DNA of 10,989 bases from Bacillota bacterium (GTDB lineage Bacteria > Bacillota > Clostridia > Peptostreptococcales > Anaerovoracaceae), in assembly GCA_022706625.1 (NCBI GenBank), contig JAKJCD010000050.1, forward strand, positions 1 through 10,989, read 5' to 3'. The position numbers and the translations under genes are program-made. The notes under the pieces were generated by a model. That model ran no database searches and was not told where the DNA came from. It saw nothing but the letters and a program-made list of their open reading frames with translations. Shown here piece after piece: positions 5,693-10,989 of the stretch (positions are counted from its first letter, which is position 1; every line of letters begins with the position of its first letter).

Positions 5693-6940
5693 CTACTTTT
5701 TTTCGGGGACGTTTTTATTGTCCATCTGGGCTTTGTACTTGTTTCCCACTTTGACGGAACGGAATACAGAGCCTCGTGAAATTGTATCGGTGCCAAACCT
5801 GCTGCGGATACTGTCCACGGCTTTGTCCAGCCTGCGCTCCCGCTCTTTCTGTTCATCGGAGAAAAGGGATTGCTGGATGCAGTCCTCTTTTGTCAGATCC
5901 GAAAGAGAGACCCCTAACAGCCGCAGCGGGGTGCGCCGATCCCAAAGCTCTGTGAAGAGTTTTTTTGAGATGTCATAGATTTCCGATGTGATATCCGTCG
6001 GTTCAGTAAGTTTTTTTTGGTGAGATCTGTTCTGAAAATCGTTTCCGCGAATAGTGACGGAAATGCAATATGCCTTTGCGCCGTCGGCCCTCATCCTTGA
6101 TGCGGAGCTGTCGGTCAGTGCAAGAAGGATCCTGCAGGCATCCTCCGTTGTCGTCACATCCTCCTCCAGAGTAGTTGAGCTGCTGTATCCCTTAGCCTCC
6201 TCCGCTTCTGCCAAAACCGGAGAGTCATCGATACCGTTCGCAAAATCGTGGATCTGCCGCCCGAGCTTTATGCCCGCAATCGATTGGATCATCCCCAGCT
6301 CCGTTTTAGCCAGGTCTCCGATAGTTCTGATGTTTGCTTTCTTCAAACGCTCCTCAGTAGCTTTACCGATGGTAAACAAAGTTCGGACGGGAAGGGGCCA
6401 AAGCTTCTTTTCGATTTCACCGGTGAAGAGGGTGTGGACTTTATCCGGCTTTTCAAAATCGCTTGCCATCTTTGCAAGGAGCTTATTGGGACCTATGCCT
6501 ATGTTAACGGTAAAACCCAGAGTATTACGGATCTCATCCTTTATTTTTGAGGCGGCTGCAACAGGATCGGGATGGATTTGCCCCATACCGCTCATGTCCA
6601 TGAAGCATTCGTCGATGGAGTACTTTTCTACAACAGGGGCATATTTTCGGCAGACATCCATGAAATCTCCGGAACTTCTTTCATACAGATGGAAATCCGG
6701 TTTGGCGAGGAAAAGGTGAGGGCACTTTCTTAGAGCCATTGCCACCGGTTCCCCGGTCTTTATGTTATACTTTTTTGCCGGTATGGACTTTGCCAGAATT
6801 ACGCCGGTACGCTTGTCCCTGTCTCCGCCAATAGCGGAAGGGATGAGCCTGATGTCTTTTCCGCCGGTTGCAACCCGCCTTGCCGCTTCCCAAGAAAGGA
6901 AGGCACTGTTTACATCGGCGTGAAAGATGAGCCGTTCCAT
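5693..6940 (-). CDS. dinB: DNA polymerase IV (Y-family translesion polymerase)
   Basis: Error-prone Y-family polymerase that copies past damaged template bases. 415 residues. The N-terminal catalytic segment is HADVNSAF, with Asp9 as metal ligand and Phe14 at the steric-gate position; the second position of the usual D-x-D is Asn11. SIDECFMD holds Asp110 and Glu111, completing the active site. Helix-hairpin-helix segments follow around 180-220 (IGKATEERLKKANIRTIGDLA and SIAGIKLGRQI). The little finger is about 240-345, and QQSLF at 356-360 is a beta-clamp binding motif. The start ATG 6940 has GAAGGA nine bases upstream. It follows the DUF1847 gene on the same strand with an 81-bp gap, in which I see no LexA box and no clear promoter. 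It converges with the hydrolase gene, 51 bp apart. Confidence 0.96.
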   Translation of the reverse strand: MERLIFHADVNSAFLSWEAARRVATGGKDIRLIPSAIGGDRDKRTGVILAKSIPAKKYNIKTGEPVAMALRKCPHLFLAKPDFHLYERSSGDFMDVCRKYAPVVEKYSIDECFMDMSGMGQIHPDPVAAASKIKDEIRNTLGFTVNIGIGPNKLLAKMASDFEKPDKVHTLFTGEIEKKLWPLPVRTLFTIGKATEERLKKANIRTIGDLAKTELGMIQSIAGIKLGRQIHDFANGIDDSPVLAEAEEAKGYSSSTTLEEDVTTTEDACRILLALTDSSASRMRADGAKAYCISVTIRGNDFQNRSHQKKLTEPTDITSEIYDISKKLFTELWDRRTPLRLLGVSLSDLTKEDCIQQSLFSDEQKERERRLDKAVDSIRSRFGTDTISRGSVFRSVKVGNKYKAQMDNKNVPEKK

Positions 6941-7021
6941 AAATCAAATTCCTTCTTTAAAAATCGGTAAAAAGCGGCCTTCTTAATCGGAGAACAGTTT
7001 CCGGGGCATTATCAGCTGCTT

Positions 7022-7648
7022 TTATTCCTTTGGTGTAAAAAGGCGTTTCTTATAATAGCTTTCGGCTAAGTATATCGCAGCGGCGGGATTGTGTCCTGTT
7101 ACGCGATCTTTTACGATCAAATATGTAACGGGCAGATTGCAGTGTTTTATGAACAATGTATCATGACCTACGCAAAGGCCGAGGATGACAGCCAACTGAC
7201 AGCCTGCCTTTTCTAATGAGATGGCCTGGCCGATGGGATTGCATATCGATTCGAATCCCGGATCCAACTGCCATTGCGACATTTGCATTTCCTCTTTGGT
7301 AAGAAAGGAACACTTGCAGCAAACCGTATCCAATTGAAAACCATTGGCTTTAAATACATTTGCCGCTATGCCCGCCTCTTTTCTCAGCCCGATGCAGTGG
7401 GCGATGCCTAATTTTTCAAAGCCCATATTGTGCGCAAAATCCATGATTTCTTCGATTCTTGTACGCTTTAAATAACCTTCATATTCGGTCCTGCATGCCT
7501 GTATTGCTATTTTATTGTTCTCTTCGATCTGATATGTATCAAAGCTTTCGTCCCGAAGTTCATCATCCCTGCAGGGACAATTCAAAGGTGCGTCTTTCAG
7601 ATTCCCGGTTTCACAGGACAGCTTTGTGCAATGGCCGCAAGTATACAT
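7022..7648 (-). CDS. DUF1847 cysteine-rich protein, probable metal-binding
   Basis: 208 residues, 14 of them cysteine. The N-terminus MYTCGHCTKLSCETG has C4, C7 and C12, followed by NCPCRD (C24, C26), and the core has GIAHCIGLRKEAG (C85), CCKC (110-113), CNPIGQA (C136), and GLCVGHDTLFIKHC (C159, C170). This is the DUF1847 pattern, a family of uncharacterised, mostly anaerobe proteins thought to bind metal. No signal peptide or membrane segment. I start at ATG 7648, nine bases after a perfect AGGAGG (7657-7662); a longer reading from 7717 has no ribosome site and lacks the family's Met-x-x-Cys start. It may be co-transcribed with polymerase IV. Function unknown; redox or metal handling is inference. 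Confidence 0.88.
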   Translation of the reverse strand: MYTCGHCTKLSCETGNLKDAPLNCPCRDDELRDESFDTYQIEENNKIAIQACRTEYEGYLKRTRIEEIMDFAHNMGFEKLGIAHCIGLRKEAGIAANVFKANGFQLDTVCCKCSFLTKEEMQMSQWQLDPGFESICNPIGQAISLEKAGCQLAVILGLCVGHDTLFIKHCNLPVTYLIVKDRVTGHNPAAAIYLAESYYKKRLFTPKE

Positions 7649-7750
7649 TTGATGCTTCCTCCTATATAAAAGTATCAGGCTTTTCTTCGACACGGCGGCC
7701 CTTTTCTCAATTAGCATTTAACGATTTTTACGGCGTATGCCTGCGCTTAT

Positions 7751-7770
7751 TACAAAGGGCCTGCTTTGTA
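7751..7770. promoter_or_regulatory. Candidate operator: inverted repeat at the DUF1847 start point
   Basis: TACAAAG (7751-7757) and CTTTGTA (7764-7770) form perfect 7-base arms around a six-base centre. It lies immediately downstream of the minus-strand -10 and so covers the expected transcription start, a typical repressor position. It does not match Fur, PerR or Rex boxes. Confidence 0.4.
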
Positions 7771-7778
7771 TTATATCA
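7770..7778 (-). promoter_or_regulatory. Extended -10 promoter of the DUF1847 gene
   Basis: On the minus strand the bases read TGATATAAT, a perfect extended -10 (TGN-TATAAT). No good -35 is visible at 17 bases, which is common for extended -10 promoters. It gives a leader of about 115 bases before ATG 7648. Confidence 0.5.
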
Positions 7779-7816
7779 TACAAATGCACAATAATTTGAA
7801 ATGACTTGAAATGTAT

Positions 7817-7846
7817 TCGACAAAATACCATATTATAGGTTATAAT
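7817..7846 (+). promoter_or_regulatory. Sigma-A promoter of the EAL-HDOD gene
   Basis: TCGACA (7817-7822), one mismatch from TTGACA, an 18-base spacer, and a perfect TATAAT (7841-7846). It lies 38 bp upstream of ATG 7884 and is divergent from the DUF1847 promoter. Confidence 0.65.
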
Positions 7847-7883
7847 ATAGAAAAATCTAAAAAGGCGTTTACGAGGTTCAAAC

Positions 7884-9086
7884 ATGGACGTATATATCGC
7901 AAGACAGCCGATCTTTGACAGAAACCTAAAAGTATTCGGATACGAGCTTCTGTATCGTCAAAACAAACAGAATTTTTTTACCGGCGTGAACGATGATCAG
8001 GCGACATCGGAGCTGATATACAATACATTTGTTATTATGGAACCAAAAGAGATCACCGGCGGGGCGTTAGCCTTTATCAATTTCTCAAAAGACCTGATCG
8101 ACAGTGATATCCCCTATCTTTTACCGCCAAAGGATATAGTAGTAGAGGTGCTTGAGCGAAATGAAGCCAATCAGGCTACCGTTGAGGCCTGTAAAAAACT
8201 GCGATCAAAAGGATATACCATTGCCCTTGATGATTTTATTTTTGATAAAGAAAACAGTCCGCTGATAGAGTTTGCGGATATTATCAAAGTCGAATATCCT
8301 GCAGTGGATATTGCAACACATCAAGGCTTGATAAAACAATACGGCTCAAGAATCAAATTCCTGGCAGAAAAAATAGAAACAAGAGAAGATTTTAATAATG
8401 CCGTTAAAATGGGATATGATTTCTTTCAAGGATACTTTTTTAGCAAGCCTGCCATGCTCGATTCAAAAGAAATCGAATCTTTCGATGTAAATATATTAAA
8501 TGTTGTTCGGGAATTGAGCCAAAAGGAACCGAACTTCTATGTGATTTCAGATATTATTGAACGGGATATGGGTCTTTCATATAAACTGCTGAAGCTTGTC
8601 AATTCGGTATACTACGGAGCAAAAAGCAGAATAAAAGACATTCATCAGGCATTGGTATATATAGGGAGCAACGAACTGTACCAGTGGTTTTCGCTTATGA
8701 TGCTTAAAAATGTACAAAATATAGAGAATGCGGAAATAATAAAATTGTCGCTGATACGTGGAAAACTAATGGAGTTTATGGCGGTCGAACTTGGCTGCAA
8801 AGATAAAATGGAGTACTTCTTTACCGGTATATTTTCCTTTATAGACGTGCTGCTGAACAAGCCGATAGAAAAGATAATGGATAGCCTGCCTCTTTCCGAC
8901 AGTGTGAAACAGGCTTTGCTTGGTAATGACAATGAGCACCGAAAGTTTCTGGATTGCGTCATCGCATGTGAATCGGCTGACTGGGGCGCAATAGAACATA
9001 GGCATCCAATGGATAGGATCGGTGTAAAAAAATTTATGGATCTTTATATAGAATCTCTGAAATGGGCCGAAAGACTGAACTACTGA
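7884..9086 (+). CDS. EAL-HDOD signal transduction protein (YuxH-like), EAL motif degenerate
   Basis: 400 residues, cytoplasmic. Residues 1-200 are an EAL domain: ARQPIFDRN (6-14), then YELLYR (20-25) where the signature E-A-L has become E-L-L. Next are FINFS with Asn66, VVEVLE with Glu88, LDDF (115-118), IKVEY with Lys135, AEKIET (161-166) and FFQGYFFSKP (180-189). Several metal and substrate ligands survive, so binding of cyclic di-GMP is possible, but this subgroup is generally considered not to hydrolyse it. Residues 203-400 are an HDOD domain (ISDIIERDMGLSYKLLKLVNS, then the SRIKDIHQALVYIG segment), a non-catalytic HD-like scaffold. The ribosome site GAGG ends about eight bases before ATG 7884. 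Single gene with its own promoter; role probably in a cyclic di-GMP-linked response, unproven. Confidence 0.93.
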   Translation: MDVYIARQPIFDRNLKVFGYELLYRQNKQNFFTGVNDDQATSELIYNTFVIMEPKEITGGALAFINFSKDLIDSDIPYLLPPKDIVVEVLERNEANQATVEACKKLRSKGYTIALDDFIFDKENSPLIEFADIIKVEYPAVDIATHQGLIKQYGSRIKFLAEKIETREDFNNAVKMGYDFFQGYFFSKPAMLDSKEIESFDVNILNVVRELSQKEPNFYVISDIIERDMGLSYKLLKLVNSVYYGAKSRIKDIHQALVYIGSNELYQWFSLMMLKNVQNIENAEIIKLSLIRGKLMEFMAVELGCKDKMEYFFTGIFSFIDVLLNKPIEKIMDSLPLSDSVKQALLGNDNEHRKFLDCVIACESADWGAIEHRHPMDRIGVKKFMDLYIESLKWAERLNY

Positions 9087-9172
9087 CCTTCCGTTTAATT
9101 ATTATGAACGGCCTGAAGTGTGTATTGATAAATAACCGTTGGAATTAGTTTATTTATGGAGGTATGAGTAAA

Positions 9173-9919
9173 ATGGCCAAGTTAAAGGGTAAGATGGTTT
9201 TGTCAGCGTTGGTTTTGGCACTGGCCTTAGCAGGAGGCTGTTCATCAAATCCTGCTGATTCGACGGCAGGAAATTCCGAAAGCGGGACATCGATCGTGCT
9301 GGACGGGAACTGGAAGATCATCAAGCAGGAAGGAAAAGATGATATCCGGGTTTTAAATTTAACTGATGTGAGGCAGGCTACCTATTATACCTGTGGTGTT
9401 TCCGCCTTGCAGACCATCCTGTTTTATTACGGAATTGAATACCAGGAATCTACCCTGGCTGAGTTTGCGGGCTCGAGTGCAGACGCCGGCACCCCTCCGG
9501 AGGGGATCGTTCAAGCCGTGGGAATTGTCAACCGGGAGGACGGAACTGATTTTACGGCCGAGATCAGGCAGAATGCAACCATTGACGATCTAAAGGAGTT
9601 GATCGATGCGGGGATCCCGGTGATCGTGGATATCCAGGCATGGCGGGATGAGGATGAAGAGCCGTTTTGGAAAGATGACTGGATCGACGGGCATTATGTC
9701 GTTGCTATCGGCTATGACGATGACAATATTTACTTTGAAGAACCCTGCATCATGAATTCTATCGGAAGTATCCCCTATGACGAATTGCTGGACAGATGGC
9801 ACGACTATGAGGGAGCGGAAGACTTTGATCCGGCGACATCGAGGATAACCCAAAACCTTATTATAGTTATACAGGGCGAGGAACCGTATATATTTGATCC
9901 TGTTTTACATATCGATTGA
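9173..9919 (+). CDS. Secreted lipoprotein with a C39-like (papain-fold) cysteine peptidase domain
   Basis: 248 residues. The N-terminus is a type II signal peptide: KLKGK, a hydrophobic stretch (MVLSALVLALALA), then LAGGC, with Cys23 to be lipidated and anchored outside the membrane. A short Ser/Gly-rich linker follows to about residue 40. The C39-type domain has Q68 in VRQATYYTCG (oxyanion hole), nucleophile Cys74, and His174 in GHYVVAIGYDDD. The acid position after it is EEP rather than the usual DP, so Glu190 may serve. Stand-alone C39-like domains often act as surface proteases or have other amidase roles; the usual ABC exporter partner is absent. GGAGG (9158-9162) is one base from ATG 9164 but ten from ATG 9173, so I choose 9173. 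Substrate unknown. Confidence 0.88.
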   Translation: MAKLKGKMVLSALVLALALAGGCSSNPADSTAGNSESGTSIVLDGNWKIIKQEGKDDIRVLNLTDVRQATYYTCGVSALQTILFYYGIEYQESTLAEFAGSSADAGTPPEGIVQAVGIVNREDGTDFTAEIRQNATIDDLKELIDAGIPVIVDIQAWRDEDEEPFWKDDWIDGHYVVAIGYDDDNIYFEEPCIMNSIGSIPYDELLDRWHDYEGAEDFDPATSRITQNLIIVIQGEEPYIFDPVLHID

Positions 9920-9938
9920 TCGGCAAAGGAACGATCCT

Positions 9939-9979
9939 TGACAATGGCATGCATCTAAATTCGGGGCATGTCAGTTTTT
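9939..9979 (+). terminator. Weak terminator-like hairpin after the C39 lipoprotein gene
   Basis: GCATGTCA (9966-9973) can pair with TGAC (9939-9942) and ATGC (9949-9952), with a six-base bulge on the left side, and five T follow (9975-9979). The stem is short and bulged, but it lies between two convergent stop codons. Confidence 0.3.
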
Positions 9980-10512
9980 CATGTTATTATAGAATTGACA
10001 TATTGAATCAGAGGAGCGATATATTCTCGGGAGGATGCATCGAAGGAGCTTTTGATAGCCTGTTCGGTGCTTATTTCTTCTTGGGTTTTATTTCTTTTTT
10101 TGCGCAATGCCGTGGCAAAGGCCTTCATTAAAAAACGATCAAACATACCCATTTTCTCATAATCAAGTCCGCCTTGCATATAAAAATGGGGAGTTTTGTT
10201 CAATTCGTCCTCCGTGAAATTAGATCTCCAAATTTCCTCAAGAGTATTCTCAGCTGCGGCAGGCATGGCTCCGGTGGCAAATACGATCAAATCGGAATTT
10301 CCGTTATGGGCAATAAGTTCTTTTATTTTGTCCAGACCGTCTATTCTGCCTGCGTGAAGCCGGCTGCCGAAAATAATAAGATCATATCTCACAACAGAAG
10401 TGCCGGAGATATTTTTGTATTCGGAAATATCGCATTTTAGCTCGTCGGCGATCCATTCCGCATACCGTTTTGTAAAACCAGTCTTCGATTTATACACAAC
10501 TATTGTTTTCAT
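9979..10512 (-). CDS. Flavodoxin-domain protein (HemG/protoporphyrinogen oxidase-like)
   Basis: 177 residues. The flavodoxin fold is indicated by the N-terminal strand and FMN phosphate loop, MKTIVVYKSKTGFTKRYAEWIA (loop at 9-15). Next come YDLIIFGSRLHAGRIDG (43-59), which forms the loop stacking on the flavin, and DLIVFATGAMP (74-84). The C-terminal part (KMGMFDRFLMKAFATALRKKR) resembles the HemG-like long-chain flavodoxin group, but no haem genes are nearby, so a generic FMN electron carrier or quinone-type reductase is equally possible. Start ATG 10512 has AAGGAGG a few bases upstream. It has its own extended -10 promoter and converges on the C39 gene. Confidence 0.85.
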   Translation of the reverse strand: MKTIVVYKSKTGFTKRYAEWIADELKCDISEYKNISGTSVVRYDLIIFGSRLHAGRIDGLDKIKELIAHNGNSDLIVFATGAMPAAAENTLEEIWRSNFTEDELNKTPHFYMQGGLDYEKMGMFDRFLMKAFATALRKKRNKTQEEISTEQAIKSSFDASSREYIAPLIQYVNSIIT

Positions 10513-10575
10513 GTTCCCTCCTTAGAAGTGCGGATAATACCGCAGCATATCATTTTATGAGCAGATAGAAACAAA

Positions 10576-10585
10576 TCACATGTGA
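10576..10585. promoter_or_regulatory. Candidate operator: TCACATGTGA palindrome at the flavodoxin start point
   Basis: A perfect 10-base palindrome directly downstream of the minus-strand -10 (10586-10591), so it covers the likely transcription start. The regulator is unknown; it is too short to match the CRP/FNR spacing. Confidence 0.35.
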
Positions 10586-10594
10586 ATTATACCA
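10586..10594 (-). promoter_or_regulatory. Extended -10 promoter of the flavodoxin-domain gene
   Basis: On the minus strand this reads TGGTATAAT, a perfect extended -10. A TTGACA lies only seven bases upstream (10599-10604), too close to act as its -35. The leader before ATG 10512 would be about 70 bases. Confidence 0.5.
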
Positions 10595-10633
10595 TAATTG
10601 TCAAGTGGAGGGGGGGTTGAAAAACTTGAATTC

Positions 10634-10837
10634 GCCCTTGGGATGTCAAACAAATACCCCATCTCAAAGGGCTGCAAAATCGTATCCGCAGCCCTATCGA
10701 TCCGGCCGGGGGCAGAAAAGCAACCAAAACCCCGGCCGAAACTCAGGAATAGTTGCCTCGGGTTTTGAAAAAGCAACTATTTACGATTTTGAATGCCGAT
10801 TCTGGTTGCCTCCGGCGGGTATCTCGCCCGCCGAAGG
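10634..10837. other. Highly structured intergenic segment with five hairpins, some mutually exclusive
   Basis: H1: 10634-10645 with 10660-10672, 12 pairs, one bulged A and one G-U. H2: 10668-10675 with 10688-10695 (AGGGCTGC arm, 8 bp). H3: 10703-10711 with 10730-10738 (CGGCCGGGG arm, 9 bp). H4: 10748-10756 with 10773-10781 (AATAGTTGC arm, 9 bp). H5: 10809-10819 with 10827-10837 (CGGCGGG core, one mismatch). H1 and H2 share 10668-10672, so only one can form. Alternative pairings also exist: CAAAATCGTA (10675-10684, largely the loop of H2) with 10782-10791 (10 bp), CAAAACCC (10725-10732) with 10760-10767, and GCAACC (10720-10725) with 10804-10809. It could be a regulatory RNA, a small noncoding RNA or a degenerate mobile repeat. 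The strand is not resolved: it lies upstream of the recognisable plus promoter (10857) and upstream of the minus promoter (10586). Confidence 0.5.
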
Positions 10838-10856
10838 AAGATAAGTTAAAAAGATG

Positions 10857-10884
10857 TTGACATATGTCATAAACGGGATATAAT
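10857..10884 (+). promoter_or_regulatory. Strong sigma-A promoter of the DUF5320 gene
   Basis: TTGACA (10857-10862), a 16-base spacer, and TATAAT (10879-10884): both hexamers are perfect. The -35 lies almost wholly inside the first operator palindrome. Transcription should start near 10891. Confidence 0.85.
10858..10873 (+). promoter_or_regulatory. Operator copy 1 (TGACATATGTCA palindrome) over the -35
   Basis: TGACATATGTCATAAA: a perfect 12-base palindrome (10858-10869) plus a four-base ATAA-like tail that is repeated identically in copy 2. It overlaps the -35 hexamer, so bound protein would block RNA polymerase. Confidence 0.7.
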
Positions 10885-10893
10885 AATTGTAAG

Positions 10894-10909
10894 TGACATA
10901 TGTCATAAA
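10894..10909 (+). promoter_or_regulatory. Operator copy 2 (TGACATATGTCA palindrome) just after the start point
   Basis: The same 16 bases as copy 1, with the palindrome at 10894-10905. The two copies are 36 bp apart and bracket the -10, the arrangement of a repressed promoter with cooperative binding. The regulator is not in this window. Confidence 0.7.
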
Positions 10910-10927
10910 TAAAAGGAGGTGAGCAAT

Positions 10928-10989
10928 ATGCCTAAAAGAGACGGAACAGGCCCCGTTGGTGTTGGAGTGATGACCGGAAGAGGTTTAGG
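10928..10989 (+). CDS. DUF5320 family protein, N-terminus only
   Basis: Only the first 20 codons are present, reading MPKRDGTGPVGVGVMTGRGL. This matches the very characteristic start of DUF5320 proteins (M-P-x-x-D-x-T-G-P-x-G-x-G-x-M-T-G-R-G). These are small Gly-rich proteins of anaerobes, often encoded next to NifX/NifB-type iron-molybdenum-cofactor-like proteins, MRP-type P-loop ATPases and DUF134 regulators. The ribosome site AAGGAGGTGA (10913-10922) is perfect, with five bases before ATG 10928. It is under a strong promoter with two operators. Function unknown; the expected neighbours would lie beyond the right edge. Confidence 0.85.
   Translation, partial: MPKRDGTGPVGVGVMTGRGL

Noticed and set aside
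6054..6719. 221-codon plus-strand reading frame inside the dinB region
   Set aside because: It is antisense to the well-supported polymerase IV, has no recognisable domain and looks like a shadow of the same codon bias.
6941..7021. GAACAGTTTC near 6993 as a LexA/SOS box for dinB
   Set aside because: It lacks the GAAC-N4-GTTC symmetry of the Firmicute SOS box.
9087..9163. TTGATA (9125-9130) as the -35 of a promoter for the C39 lipoprotein
   Set aside because: No acceptable -10 lies 16-18 bases downstream.
9916..10131. Plus-strand 71-codon frame after the C39 gene
   Set aside because: It overlaps the convergent flavodoxin gene in antisense and has no ribosome site.
10700..10837. Cyclic di-GMP-I (GEMM) riboswitch suggested by GCCTCCGGC
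   Set aside because: The rest of the GEMM core is missing and no gene follows on the same transcript without a new promoter.
10624..10849. Terminal inverted repeats (AACTTGAATTC against AACTTATCTTC) making the hairpin cluster a MITE
   Set aside because: The match is short and imperfect, and no target-site duplication is visible; kept only as a possibility for a genome-wide copy search.

Overview
The window looks like the chromosome of a low-to-mid GC anaerobic Firmicute (class Clostridia). The signs are strong AGGAGG-type ribosome binding sites, a sigma-54 activator with its own -24/-12 promoter, a DUF1847 cysteine-rich protein, an EAL-HDOD protein, and the start of a DUF5320 gene, a family common in anaerobes. 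There is no rRNA, tRNA, transposase, phage gene or CRISPR array. The genes are ordinary chromosomal ones; most of the unusual signal lies between them.

Layout. 1-914 (minus): a 2'-5' RNA ligase-like protein (cut by the window edge) and a hotdog thioesterase that probably starts at TTG. 985-1343: a degenerate tandem duplication that carries promoter-like sequence and the 5' end of the next gene. 1322-2311 (plus): a PLP-dependent D-cysteine desulfhydrase/ACC deaminase family enzyme. 2405-4400 (plus): a small GIY-YIG-like protein followed by a sigma-54 enhancer-binding activator. 4401-5641 (plus): a 15-bp perfect inverted repeat, a near-consensus sigma-54 promoter, a tautomerase-superfamily protein and an alpha/beta hydrolase. 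5693-7648 (minus): DNA polymerase IV and a DUF1847 protein. 7884-9086 (plus): an EAL-HDOD signalling protein, divergent from DUF1847. 9173-9919 (plus): a lipoprotein with a C39-like cysteine peptidase domain. 9979-10512 (minus): a flavodoxin-domain protein. 10513-10927: a 415-bp intergenic region packed with hairpins, ending in a promoter bracketed by two identical operators. 10928-end (plus): the first codons of a DUF5320 protein.

How the parts fit. The clearest unit is 2405-5641: the activator gene lies directly upstream of the only good sigma-54 promoter I found, and that promoter sits 25 bases from a tautomerase-hydrolase gene pair. The inverted repeat lies at the right distance to be the activator's binding site. 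This suggests a self-contained inducible module that processes an unidentified small carbonyl or ester compound. The second noteworthy unit is the 10.6-10.93 kb region, where several hairpins share strands and so exclude each other, next to a twin-operator promoter. Other palindromes sit at the start points of the DUF1847 and flavodoxin promoters.
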